Shown here in pieces: positions 37,601 to 44,074 of a stretch of DNA of 64,000 nucleotides. The DNA is from Clostridia bacterium. GTDB lineage: Bacteria; Bacillota; Clostridia; UMGS1840. The notes under the pieces are model-generated. The model ran no database searches and was not told the origin of the DNA. It worked only from the letters and a program-made list of their open reading frames with translations. Within the stretch, counting starts at the first letter, position 1. Every line of letters starts with the position of its first letter. Both the position numbers and the translations under genes were made by a program. The DNA is taken from NCBI GenBank assembly GCA_017468465.1, contig JAFUIN010000008.1, positions 1 through 64,000 on the forward strand, written 5' to 3'.

Positions 37601-39866
37601 GTTTTGCTACTGTGAAAACAGCAAAACCAATACAGAGTCGGTGTATAATCAATTACGTTCTTCCCTGGAATATGCGGTCAGCCAGGATGAAATCAACGAA
37701 AAAGCAAAGGAATTCATTCTTGCAAACTATCGGGAATATGTTTCCTGCAGTATGGATGAAAAAAGTTTCACATTTACCAATTTCATCAATCAGCTGAAAA
37801 ACCTGAACAATAAATTCAAAGAATTTAAGCTTCACACAGGTCTGGACTTCAAATTCTGTCTGCTGTGGGATGCTTTTGAAACTGTTATTTCTTCCAATCG
37901 GGTATCTCCCGAAGAAATGAATTTTAAGACCCTGATTGACACCTTCAAAAGCGAAGAAGCGCAAATTCGCATTGTGTTTACCGGCTCCAATAAGCTTTTG
38001 GAGGTGGCAGAAGTAAAAAATGATGCTGACCCCTGGAATATTATGTTCCGTGATATCAGCGGTGAAACCAGCATCAAGGTCGGAAATCTGCATAAAAAAG
38101 ACTTCTGTCGGATTATAACCGACAAAAATCTGCTAAACGGCGGCGAAATTCATTTTTCCGATGCTGCGCTGGACTATCTGTATCAATACACAAACGGCCA
38201 TATCAGCTATTCCAAAATGTTTGTAAATCAGGCCTTGGAAACTCTGCACGAGCGACGGGTCAACCGTCGCTGCATCTATCCGTCGGATATTAAAATTTTC
38301 GATTTTCATAAGAAAAAAGCCGAAAACGAACAGCGTGTTGCAAAAAATCTGACCGCACAGATTTTCCAGGACATCCAGAACGATTATGATGTCATCAATG
38401 TGGGAAAAACTCTGGCAGAAATCGCATCGGATGGAAACGCTCTCGTTTCTTCTGCCGAACTCAAAAAAACAGTGCTGTCCTCCTTCCACAATATTGGTGA
38501 AAAGCAGTATAACCGCGCCATTGAAATTCTCAAAGCACGTGACTTTATCACCGAGGAACAAGACAAATATCAAAAAGCAAATTATCGGTTCAACAGCGTA
38601 TTATACCTGAATCATTTTCTGTCCAGAGAAGCTGTTTTGCAGCAACCCGACGAAGAAATTCCGCTGGAAGAACTGATTGAAAAAATTCAGTCCAGAAATT
38701 ACAACTGGAAAGAAATTGATGAAATCAATAAGCTAAAAGGCGAAAAAAATGAAGTCAACGTGCATATTGAACGTCAGTATAATGACCACGCTACAGACCA
38801 GTCGGTCGGCACACAAACAAACATCCAAATCAATGCACAGTCCATCGCAACCACCTTCCACTCCATTTTGACTGCCGACACAAAAGACCTGCCGGAGCTG
38901 TTTTCTTCCTTGCCCATGCTTTCCGCATTTTTACCCGATGACAAACATGAGCAGTTAGCCTTGCTTTGCAACCGATTGGAAGAACAAACCTCTCGCAGTG
39001 TTGACCCCTTTGATGTGACAGAAACAAAACAGCTGCAACAGGAGCAGGCCCAGGTGGAAGCACAAATTGCAACCATTGCAGAGCCTGCAATCGCCGAAAT
39101 GCACAGCACTTACAAAAATGCTGTAGTGATGGCAGAAGATGTAGGGCACTTCTCTGTTTGGGAAACCTTAGGCATGAAAAACCAAGGGGAATACCAGTTG
39201 CTTTGCTCCAAACTGGATCCGGAATTTGTGGCAGATTTGTATTTTGCTGCCAAATTGGATTATGTGTTTAAGAATATGGAAGACGAAACCATCACCCAAA
39301 AAAACACTGACTTCAGCCCGGTCAGCATTATGTATTGCAAATTGATAGAAAAAATGCTCAAACACTATCACACGGACATCTACGCAGATAAACTGCAGGA
39401 ATCCTCTACCCAAAATACTATCAAAAATGCGCAAACCCAACAGGAACAGCTGGTTTTGTTCGGAGATTTGGCAAACGGCAGTGCCTTAACCGAATATGAA
39501 CAAAAGATGATTCGTCAACGCATTATGATCGGAGCATTTTTGTGGCCCATTAACCCCCGCTTTGACAACACCAAAAATCGCATTGAGCTTGCAGACGGGA
39601 TTTCAGATGTGGCAGAAAAATGGAATCTTCACGGCCATGCGCTGAACGATATCAGTCAAACCAGAAACGACTCCGCACACGGCTCTTCAGAAAAGCGTAT
39701 CACTTCACAACGGCTGAAAAAACTGAAATGTTGGCTCTTTGAACGAAAAGAAATTGCAAACTTGGTTGAGCTTTCGCAAATTCATAAAGAAGGTTATGAA
39801 AGCTATCTCAAGCACCGAAAAGAAGAAGAGGACCTGTTGAAAGTCTGGAACGGTGACCATTCTTAA
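31689..39866 (+). CDS. Giant OST-HTH / helical-repeat / STAND NTPase / HEPN protein, putative conflict system
   Basis: A 2,725-residue soluble protein I cannot match to a named family. In order: two LOTUS/OST-HTH-like segments (about 12-76, FLLTTVGQKL; about 175-240, NADIGTAFRKVGVNFRNYNY); about 1,500 residues of HEAT/TPR-like helices (245-1770); a beta-sandwich (about 1775-1880); a STAND-like NTPase with Walker A GTNGTGKT (1920-1927), Walker B FCLLWD (D2061) and sensor IVFTGSN (2095-2101); a winged helix (about 2220-2315); a polar NVHIERQYND segment (about 2355-2390); and a C-terminal HEPN-like domain with R2659-NDSA-H2664 (R-x4-H RNase motif). Known STAND conflict proteins pair an NTPase with a repeat sensor and a toxic effector. 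By analogy I infer an RNA-cleaving immune or dormancy switch. The start follows AAAGGAAACGG. Confidence 0.85.
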   Translation: MMNKNRSPQFFDKEKQDKLFDIFYAQFSEQLKVDNCFLLTTVGQKLTGALQENGFPNAKLPVFRACPKHFICGYDSTKQTATGPAAAVAVKGYPTPERFVPLKAAYTAPATLSEKLKAHFPYNEVPLRDVEEYLKQLGIVCDDVQAYLSEKAPDMKQKALSMGEGHPYEPFLIVNPPREIPAEIRNRVIWVAKTKFGDKHIVENADIGTAFRKVGVNFRNYNYMHLTSFIRYFKDIFSIISMKTGEKNNSRISVRILHQNLSRMPLPEIDPSVFEAEQTKVPKKQTAKNVLPENDFFRNSIFTAYETGAYESLREKIYISYGMQHPEDCEVWTLYINAFLKFFPYPALSEYTLNPWEKAAMIPDTEQLKEYCQDLELLKSWGFTDNDIGHLDDMLRRTAQPATTISGLATRLTHTLPKASLLPEILNYMSITQGEKVVRETAMRNLSFGYLEKGETENLVDLWENFRQVLSPKIVNRVFSAMFQEGSTALILKLKHTLSQETCAHSQVVMYLTMASFLEGGHTASDFNQLIAELSVYSFDEQIAYLSDLYTLLFTAEKYGAVCMLSGELLLQLHKRVAQKVLHGLWMLMAPHKEQLLLYLEKECTPDTVSLCAFWEYFSQKQGTDLLWEEKRKLIISEYISRIEAAPQLEEKLTLTETALNMFQTEKQFIDIHIRLLEEKYPANSSEEPYKEILSELHEKRNTLAVISLAESGKLDRYKEEYWCQKILISAYRQQSLLLTAIVLGADTLRNMKTEQAKYYVYANKLSEDLYDYFYIEGNNRQPEELPPFALLRHVKNLIKNPDTNDYRHAMVIVKLLLWAEKPLCAAFIYSLCMASSTMPSDLKEILSGVEEELKQALPYPERLSLSRLEDVLNTLLTTLPIEDINLCLSYGRTILELDRFERDINFYKAEHKFWREDYSLPKALIAANNYGESWRIYGNEYQHMSKLSYVADFMCIYQFQNFGPSLSRCVYAMNQSKPEGLPDNLMELNYALLCKNYAIPSYWNAFCAYASRKKAFESCNEELLSRYLSYTDQHPQYKQLTTELLIQSKNPDIFFGRYLHEDGAVNESAIEKTELSNFIHLIFCYIKYLREENKLLSPYTDSIAILLSYVKQGASAASEKAVVLWLEEYVELHLKEDADPDYFLVSDLLLRAYPRTEHLIFTNRDDKLPYEKYYNLLDRWLEINPTHANALSIYYFHIDQPTFQDEATRHIQFRYLSNALTKMYEAQTQSEKNRASLLRTCKSILTMYFLNNFGAETKIPYPPAHFVEMFEDSLTTLPEKAQISQLAAALTNLWEANLPHYLRDYLILCGMTNYWDVFLLDLMNTTTNLDVFSCDAVQQYIGISAYSALNRRLFQMLIYAKIALWNEHASAGEQIFINNDDYPTFRKMAQNGQIDTPYFAKLSTISTLAGKNMQSLFETIAQISNDAQKSCLTQAYTVIQGKVCHTTLSLLMQTENPHDAVMQMFILLQYPNTLTDALEHFIKEHAHTREEALATFLNHPLLEETIGTFYKAYLITLFHHTLSRFDEAAAALPAEESCPEECVVKYNNLKNAVLNRTLLSDTANFTAVSNLLKLSFMESAAPSALENFNDLLISFDSGNLANNEKSQILLARKIYHYILSGETHPEYERFVMRWGFLELSVCQNYEQSLRILLELLNHIHLITGHADFENEFLEAFSEIFLSLSEPVILSKFDSIGQIGTLLGDTYKNSLITNITKLLIPISQTYQAPDKDFHSELSKAIEEAMLLRAAHPGNQLADKCYDILLDCKTQLESRGRLQLAVLNEENIISGSLFYTITNTGSHAVEELLITVSVLKNGEKLLRFFKEVPQLNKGQTYTEEIEMEQFFEQFPEGEAVDIHLDVVYNCMEHSALTLHMEQQLLSKQEDYEYIHRVYPYAPIDRTELFHLYNTVQNRNFVMLYGTNGTGKTSLLTMLKNQLTKENTTTSKTFTVMLTNNTENRSAAEIIHDIMTSFCYCENSKTNTESVYNQLRSSLEYAVSQDEINEKAKEFILANYREYVSCSMDEKSFTFTNFINQLKNLNNKFKEFKLHTGLDFKFCLLWDAFETVISSNRVSPEEMNFKTLIDTFKSEEAQIRIVFTGSNKLLEVAEVKNDADPWNIMFRDISGETSIKVGNLHKKDFCRIITDKNLLNGGEIHFSDAALDYLYQYTNGHISYSKMFVNQALETLHERRVNRRCIYPSDIKIFDFHKKKAENEQRVAKNLTAQIFQDIQNDYDVINVGKTLAEIASDGNALVSSAELKKTVLSSFHNIGEKQYNRAIEILKARDFITEEQDKYQKANYRFNSVLYLNHFLSREAVLQQPDEEIPLEELIEKIQSRNYNWKEIDEINKLKGEKNEVNVHIERQYNDHATDQSVGTQTNIQINAQSIATTFHSILTADTKDLPELFSSLPMLSAFLPDDKHEQLALLCNRLEEQTSRSVDPFDVTETKQLQQEQAQVEAQIATIAEPAIAEMHSTYKNAVVMAEDVGHFSVWETLGMKNQGEYQLLCSKLDPEFVADLYFAAKLDYVFKNMEDETITQKNTDFSPVSIMYCKLIEKMLKHYHTDIYADKLQESSTQNTIKNAQTQQEQLVLFGDLANGSALTEYEQKMIRQRIMIGAFLWPINPRFDNTKNRIELADGISDVAEKWNLHGHALNDISQTRNDSAHGSSEKRITSQRLKKLKCWLFERKEIANLVELSQIHKEGYESYLKHRKEEEDLLKVWNGDHS

Positions 39867-39872
39867 CCAAAT

Positions 39873-39906
39873 AAAAATCCGCAAGGAAGATTCCTTGCGG
39901 ATTTTT
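39873..39906 (+). terminator. Terminator of the giant gene
   Basis: AAAAATCCGCAAGG / CCTTGCGGATTTTT, perfect 14-bp stem, 6-nt loop, 7 nt after the stop codon. Its closeness shows the gene is a single-gene unit. Confidence 0.92.
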
Positions 39907-39929
39907 CATACTCATCAGTTTTAACTTTC

Positions 39930-40015
39930 TTTTCAAGACCGGAAAAATTGCTTTCGAAAGAAGAAACCGAGCCAAAGCAGCGCTTTGGTAGCACCCGAAG
40001 CCGTACCGATACCTT
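39930..40015 (+). repeat. Structured intergenic element, partial copy A
   Basis: Contains GACCGGAAAAATTGCTT, then CCGAGCCAAAGC-AGC-GCTTTGG (stem 2), then ACCCGAAG. Its 5' flank and core match copy B 100 bp downstream, but the closing 3' arm is missing or eroded. Confidence 0.6.
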
Positions 40016-40022
40016 ACGCCAC

Positions 40023-40160
40023 ACTTTCAAAATCGGCAAAATTGCTTCAGAATTCAAAAACAGAGCCAAATTTTGTTTGGCAACCCCGAAGGCGTATATG
40101 TTATACGTCGAGGGTCTGTTTTTGGATAGCATAAGCGGTCTGAACAATTTTTACATCTTG
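40023..40160 (+). repeat. Structured intergenic element, full copy B
   Basis: Nested stems in order: AAAATTGCTTCAGA with TCTGAACAATTTT (outer, one bulge); CAAAAACAGA with TCTGTTTTTG (40056-40065 / 40115-40124); GCCAAA-TTTTG-TTTGGC (stem 2); conserved ACCCCGAAGGC; CGTATA-TGT-TATACG (stem 3); TCGAG. A conserved GCGGTCTG lies on the 3' side. It sits between the giant gene and the convergent dehydrogenase gene. Confidence 0.7.
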
Positions 40161-40161
40161 A

Positions 40162-41109
40162 CTATGCTAAAAATTCTTTGGTAATGCTATATACATTTTC
40201 CACAGACTTCTTCATCAACTCTTCTTCTTCGGGGGTTAGGGAAACGGGGATATCCATTTCAACGCCCTGGGTGCTGACGATGCGGGGCATACTTACAGCC
40301 ACGTTTTTGAAGCCGTAGAATTCTTCTTTGGTGATGCTTACGGGAAGCACACGGTCTTTTCCGTTGAGAATTGCATCGGTAATGTCACTAACAGCGCTGG
40401 CAACACCAAAATAGGTTGCGCCTTTGTTTTTGATGATTTCTGCACCACCGGTTTTCACTTCTTCTTTAATTTGCATTCTTTCTTCTTCTGTTAAGGGATG
40501 TCCGTTTACGGTATTCAGATGCAGTAAGGGTTCCCCTGCGATGGTCGCATGGCTCCAGTAGGGGAACTGGGTTTCACCATGTTCACCAATCATCATTGCA
40601 TGAATATTTTTTACGTTCATGTCGAATAAAGAATATAATTTCTGTTGCAGACGGATGGTATCCAGATAGGTGCCGGAACCAATGACTTTGCCTGCAGGCA
40701 GACCGGTCCATTTCTGCACCAGAGTGGTCAATACATCTACAGGGTTAGAAACGATAATAAAAATACCACCGTTGTAATATTTCATAATTTCGTCAACGAT
40801 GCTTTTGGTAATGCTGACGTTTTTGCTTGCCAAATCCATTCTGGTTTCGCCGGGCTTTCTGTTTACCCCTGCAGTGATAATGATGACATTGCTGTCTTTT
40901 ACATCGGGGTAATCGCCTGCAATGATTTTCATAGAACCAAATACAGGACAGGAATGGGAAATATCCAATGCTTCACCATATGCTTTTTCTCTGTTTACGT
41001 CAATTAAAACCATTTCATGTGCCAAATTTCTTGCAGCGATGGTATAAGCAATAGATGCACCGACAAAACCGGTTCCAACGACTGTAATTTTTTTCTTACT
41101 GTTGCTCAT
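40162..41109 (-). CDS. L-lactate/malate dehydrogenase family protein
   Basis: The 315-residue NAD-dependent 2-hydroxyacid dehydrogenase has a Rossmann motif GTGFVG (12-17), catalytic loop Arg90 (GETR), Asp150 and His177 (GEHGET) and substrate Arg153. Overall it looks like L-lactate dehydrogenase (GETR, GEHG). The position that decides substrate, Gln102 in LDH, is Arg84 here (GVNRKPGETR), the residue found in malate dehydrogenases. So lactate, malate/oxaloacetate, or both are possible; the usual annotation as ldh is not secure. The ribosome site is TGAGG. It is transcribed alone, convergent to the giant gene. Confidence 0.9.
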   Translation of the reverse strand: MSNSKKKITVVGTGFVGASIAYTIAARNLAHEMVLIDVNREKAYGEALDISHSCPVFGSMKIIAGDYPDVKDSNVIIITAGVNRKPGETRMDLASKNVSITKSIVDEIMKYYNGGIFIIVSNPVDVLTTLVQKWTGLPAGKVIGSGTYLDTIRLQQKLYSLFDMNVKNIHAMMIGEHGETQFPYWSHATIAGEPLLHLNTVNGHPLTEEERMQIKEEVKTGGAEIIKNKGATYFGVASAVSDITDAILNGKDRVLPVSITKEEFYGFKNVAVSMPRIVSTQGVEMDIPVSLTPEEEELMKKSVENVYSITKEFLA

Positions 41110-41180
41110 AATATAACCTCATTTTTTCTTATTAGTTCGTGGTAAATTTGGAATTTTACCCATTGTACTATACTATCATT

Positions 41181-41209
41181 ATTTTAACAAACAAAAGATA
41201 TTTTGTCAA
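41181..41209 (-). promoter_or_regulatory. Promoter of the lactate/malate dehydrogenase gene
   Basis: Minus strand TTGACA (41204-41209), 17-nt spacer, TAAAAT (41181-41186). Confidence 0.85.
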
Positions 41210-41302
41210 TGAATTTTTTGTTTTTTCCCGAAAGATTATTCTTTTTTCGAGACAACCCTCATATGATACAGTAAATTGCTATCATATCGGGAGGAATTTA
41301 CC

Positions 41303-41914
41303 TTGCTTCAACTTGGAACACTAAAGCAACATTTTATGCAGTATAAATTTTTATATCTATTCATTTTTATTCTGTTTTTTATCGGGTTTCTCATTGGTGG
41401 CTTCTATGCCAACACGGTTTCTTATGCCGATTTTGAAGTGGCAAAAAGCAATGCAGATTTGTTTATTTCTTCTGCAAAAAGAAGCAGCCTTGACTACCGT
41501 TTGATTTTGTGGGAGGACCTTACACCCTATTTGTGGCTGTTTCTTTGCGGACTTGTGCTGCTGGGGTTTCCCGGCATTTTATACTTTCTGTTTCAAAGAG
41601 GATTTTCCACCGGGTTTTTCCTTTCGTTTTTGATTAAGGCTTTTTCGATGAAAGGGCTTTTTCTTGCCTGTTTTTTTCTGGTTTGTGAGGTTTTGTTTTT
41701 TTTGCCGGCACTCATTCTTCTAACGGCTGGCGCAACACGCATCAATCTTTTTTCGCTTCGCAGCACCCTTCACACCTACCGGATGAAGCAAAGCTTAAAA
41801 TCGGAGCTTTTGTACTACCTTTTTGCCTTCTTATTCAGTGTCTCTCTTGTTGCGCTCGGCGGCATAACCAAATACTTTTTTCTGCCGCCTCTGTGTAGCT
41901 ATCTGTTTGTTTGA
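41303..41914 (+). CDS. spoIIM: Stage II sporulation protein M homologue
   Basis: The 203-residue membrane protein has about five hydrophobic segments. The N-terminal helix, a polar loop, then the FLCGLVLLGFPGILYFLFQRGFS region and the PALILLTAGATRI segment fit the SpoIIM/DUF95 fold. In spore formers SpoIIM joins SpoIID-SpoIIP in septal thinning and engulfment. TTG 41303 is chosen because CGGGAGGAA lies 8 nt upstream; the open frame back to 41276 precedes that site. No convincing sigma-E promoter was found, though GATACAGT at 41265-41272 is a loose -10 match. Confidence 0.8.
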   Translation: MLQLGTLKQHFMQYKFLYLFIFILFFIGFLIGGFYANTVSYADFEVAKSNADLFISSAKRSSLDYRLILWEDLTPYLWLFLCGLVLLGFPGILYFLFQRGFSTGFFLSFLIKAFSMKGLFLACFFLVCEVLFFLPALILLTAGATRINLFSLRSTLHTYRMKQSLKSELLYYLFAFLFSVSLVALGGITKYFFLPPLCSYLFV

Positions 41915-41929
41915 AATCTCCGTCGCCGA

Positions 41930-41958
41930 TTGACAAACCATTCCTTTTGGTATATAAT
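41930..41958 (+). promoter_or_regulatory. Promoter of the nif3-like operon
   Basis: TTGACA (41930-41935), 17-nt spacer, TATAAT (41953-41958). Confidence 0.92.
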
Positions 41959-41995
41959 AAGGTAAGACAAATTCTTCCGGAAAGGATGTCAACAT

Positions 41996-42748
41996 ATGAA
42001 ACTGGATGAAATTATAAAAGTTTTGGAAGCTTATGCACCCACTCACCTTTGCGAAAGCTGGGACAACTCCGGCTTAATGCTGGGCAGCCGAACGCAGGAT
42101 ATCAAAAAATGCTATGTTTCGCTGGATGTTACCGACTCGGTCATAAACTGTGCCATTGAAAATCAATGTGAGCTGATTGTGACCCACCATCCCTTTCTGA
42201 TGGAGGGGTTAAAATCCATTGATTTAGATACCCCCAAAGGAGCTCGTATTGCCAAGCTTTTGAAGCACAATATTGCGGTTTATTCTATGCACACCAATTT
42301 CGACAGCTGTATCGGCGGTGTCAATGATGTTTTATGCGAACGGTTAGGATTAACCGACTATCAGCCGGAGGAGCAATCCATCTGCCGGAAAGGAAGCTTT
42401 CCCGATGCAATGAAATTCCGAGATTTTATTTCTTTGATTAAGGACGTGCTTCAGGTTTCCTATGTAAACTATACCGGTGACTTAAACAAAACCATCAAAA
42501 CAGTCGCAGTGCTTGGCGGAAGCGGCGGAAGTCTCATCCATGATATGACAGATTGTGACGCTTACCTCACCGGAGAAGCAAAATATCACGAATTTCAACA
42601 GGCAGAGGATGCCGGCCTTTGCATGGTCACTGCCGGTCATTTTGAAACCGAAGCAATCTCGCTGGATAAAATTCGCCAACTGCTTTCCCAACTGAATTTA
42701 GAGGTTGTATTGCAGGAAACCTATCGGGGATTTTATCGGATTATTTAA
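41996..42748 (+). CDS. Nif3-like dinuclear metal center protein
   Basis: The 250-residue NIF3/YbgI family protein. Metal ligands: VTHHPF (His-His), the Asp of HTNFDS, and HFETE near the C-terminus. ESWDNSGL and GGVNDVL are further signatures. Members form toroidal hexamers; a GTP cyclohydrolase-related or metal-chaperone role has been proposed but not settled. The ribosome site is GGAAAGGAT. In many Bacillota it sits near sigA/trmK, but no such neighbours are seen here. Confidence 0.93.
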   Translation: MKLDEIIKVLEAYAPTHLCESWDNSGLMLGSRTQDIKKCYVSLDVTDSVINCAIENQCELIVTHHPFLMEGLKSIDLDTPKGARIAKLLKHNIAVYSMHTNFDSCIGGVNDVLCERLGLTDYQPEEQSICRKGSFPDAMKFRDFISLIKDVLQVSYVNYTGDLNKTIKTVAVLGGSGGSLIHDMTDCDAYLTGEAKYHEFQQAEDAGLCMVTAGHFETEAISLDKIRQLLSQLNLEVVLQETYRGFYRII

Positions 42749-42764
42749 TCAGAAAGGACAAGAA

Positions 42765-43253
42765 ATGGAAAGAATATTAGTATTTTCTGACAGCCACGGA
42801 AGCACCGAAAAAATGATTCAGATTATCCAAAATATGCCGGGTGTTTCTGCCGTGCTGCATTTGGGTGACATCAATCGGGATATTCAGGAATTAGAGGACA
42901 CTTTTTTTGATTTTCCGATCTACGGCGTGCAAGGCAACAACGATTGCTCCGGTCTTTATCCCAACGAAAAATCCATCACTATTGCGGAGAAAAAAATATT
43001 CATCACCCACGGACATTATTATCTGGTAAACGGGGATCCAGCCCCGCTAAAAACAGTGCCCGCTGCGGAGGATGCTCACATTATTTTGTACGGCCACACC
43101 CACATTGCATACGAAGAACGGTATAACGGCAAAATCCTTGCCAATCCGGGCAGCATCACCAAGCCCTTGGACGGACAAGCCTCATACGGTGTCATTGAAA
43201 TTGAGGACGGCATTTTACGCTATGCAACGGTAAAGCTCCCATCTCCTTTTTAA
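42765..43253 (+). CDS. YfcE/MJ0936-type metallophosphoesterase
   Basis: The 162-residue phosphodiesterase has the binuclear metal motifs DSHG, GDI, GNND, THGH and GHTH in order. It hydrolyses simple phosphodiesters in vitro; the natural substrate is unknown. ATG 42765 follows AGAAAGGAC, 16 nt after the nif3 stop, so they share a transcript. Confidence 0.93.
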   Translation: MERILVFSDSHGSTEKMIQIIQNMPGVSAVLHLGDINRDIQELEDTFFDFPIYGVQGNNDCSGLYPNEKSITIAEKKIFITHGHYYLVNGDPAPLKTVPAAEDAHIILYGHTHIAYEERYNGKILANPGSITKPLDGQASYGVIEIEDGILRYATVKLPSPF

Positions 43254-43328
43254 GAGAACAAAAGAGCTGAAAAAGCAGAACACACATCCCCGCCACACTC
43301 CGATGATATGTTTCAGGGGGTTATATCT

Positions 43329-43847
43329 ATGAAAAAGCAAATTGGATTCATCATAAAATTCTTGTTCGCCATATTGATTGTAGCCTTACTTATCTGGAGG
43401 CTTTGGCCGCAATCCTTCTCTGCCATAACAGTGCTTGACAAAAATGCTTTCACGAAAGTTTCCGCCTCTGTTATGGTTCATCGTTTGGAAAACGGACAAC
43501 CTCACACCGACACATATCGCATAGAAACCACCGAAAAGCAGGAAAACGAACCAAACGGTATTCTGGAAATTTTGGCTGCCACCCAATACCGACAGGATTT
43601 TCGTAATCTGTTGCCATGGAAAGCAGATAGCATTGATTCTGATAAAAGCTATGACGGACGTTCTGCGGTGTTAGTGTTTTCAACAGAAGACCAAACGGAT
43701 GAATGGCTTGAAATTTATTATTTGAGCAATAGCATCATGACCGTTTCTGTGGGAGGAAAAAATAAGCTTACTATATATCATCCAACCAACCGCAAAACAT
43801 TTGATGAATTGATAGAGTATATCAAAAGCCACAGCACCAAACAATAG
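43329..43847 (+). CDS. Membrane-anchored protein of unknown function
   Basis: A 172-residue protein with one N-terminal membrane helix (about 7-24) and a predicted mixed alpha/beta extracytoplasmic domain. No catalytic motif is recognised. It starts at ATG 43329 with CAGGGGGTT upstream and ends before a strong terminator. It could be the third gene of the nif3 transcript (75-nt gap) or independent. Confidence 0.7.
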   Translation: MKKQIGFIIKFLFAILIVALLIWRLWPQSFSAITVLDKNAFTKVSASVMVHRLENGQPHTDTYRIETTEKQENEPNGILEILAATQYRQDFRNLLPWKADSIDSDKSYDGRSAVLVFSTEDQTDEWLEIYYLSNSIMTVSVGGKNKLTIYHPTNRKTFDELIEYIKSHSTKQ

Positions 43848-43881
43848 CCATTCTGCTTTGTTTCCAAACCTACAATCACAA

Positions 43882-43918
43882 AAAGGGAGGTAAAAAACTA
43901 CGTTTTTTACCTCCCTTT
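43882..43918 (+). terminator. Terminator with perfect 17-bp stem
   Basis: AAAGGGAGGTAAAAAAC-TAC-GTTTTTTACCTCCCTTT, ending the nif3-side transcript. Confidence 0.85.
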
Positions 43919-43923
43919 GCAAT

Positions 43924-44068
43924 GGGGATAAGGAAAAATGCTCCAAAGCAAACAAACTGAGCCAAAGCATAAGCTTTGGAAACCCGAAGGCCTGCGATGC
44001 ACGTCGAGAAGCGAAGTTTGTTTGTTGCAAGAAATTTTTTCTTGCGGTCTGGACGCTTTTTCACATCC
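43924..44068 (+). repeat. Structured intergenic element, full copy C
   Basis: Nested stems: GGAAAAATGCTCC with GGACGCTTTTTC (outer); CAAACAAACT with AGTTTGTTTG (inner); GCCAAAGC-ATAA-GCTTTGG (stem 2). Conserved core: AACCCGAAGGC, then ACGTCGAG and AAGCGAAGT. The 3' side holds an extra hairpin (GCAAGAAA / TTTCTTGC) and the conserved GCGGTCTG. It lies between convergent genes. Confidence 0.72.
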
Positions 44069-44074
44069 CCTTTA

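Noticed and set aside
31689-39866. Assignment of the giant protein as an Avs system
   Set aside because: Avs proteins carry the effector N-terminally and the repeat sensor C-terminally; here the order is reversed and no phage portal or terminase sensor signature can be seen.
39930-40160. Structured element as a known small self-cleaving ribozyme, because ACCCGAAGG resembles the ACCCGCAAGG segment of twister-sister
   Set aside because: The remaining conserved nucleotides and the stem order do not match what I know of twister-sister, and no cleavage-site context could be identified; left as unassigned.
41234-41272. Sigma-E promoter for spoIIM
   Set aside because: GATACAGT resembles a sigma-E -10, but no -35 element lies at the required distance.
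42705-42764. Longer start for the YfcE phosphodiesterase
   Set aside because: It would overlap the nif3-like gene; ATG 42765 has AGAAAGGAC and the family start (M-x-ILVFSDSHG).
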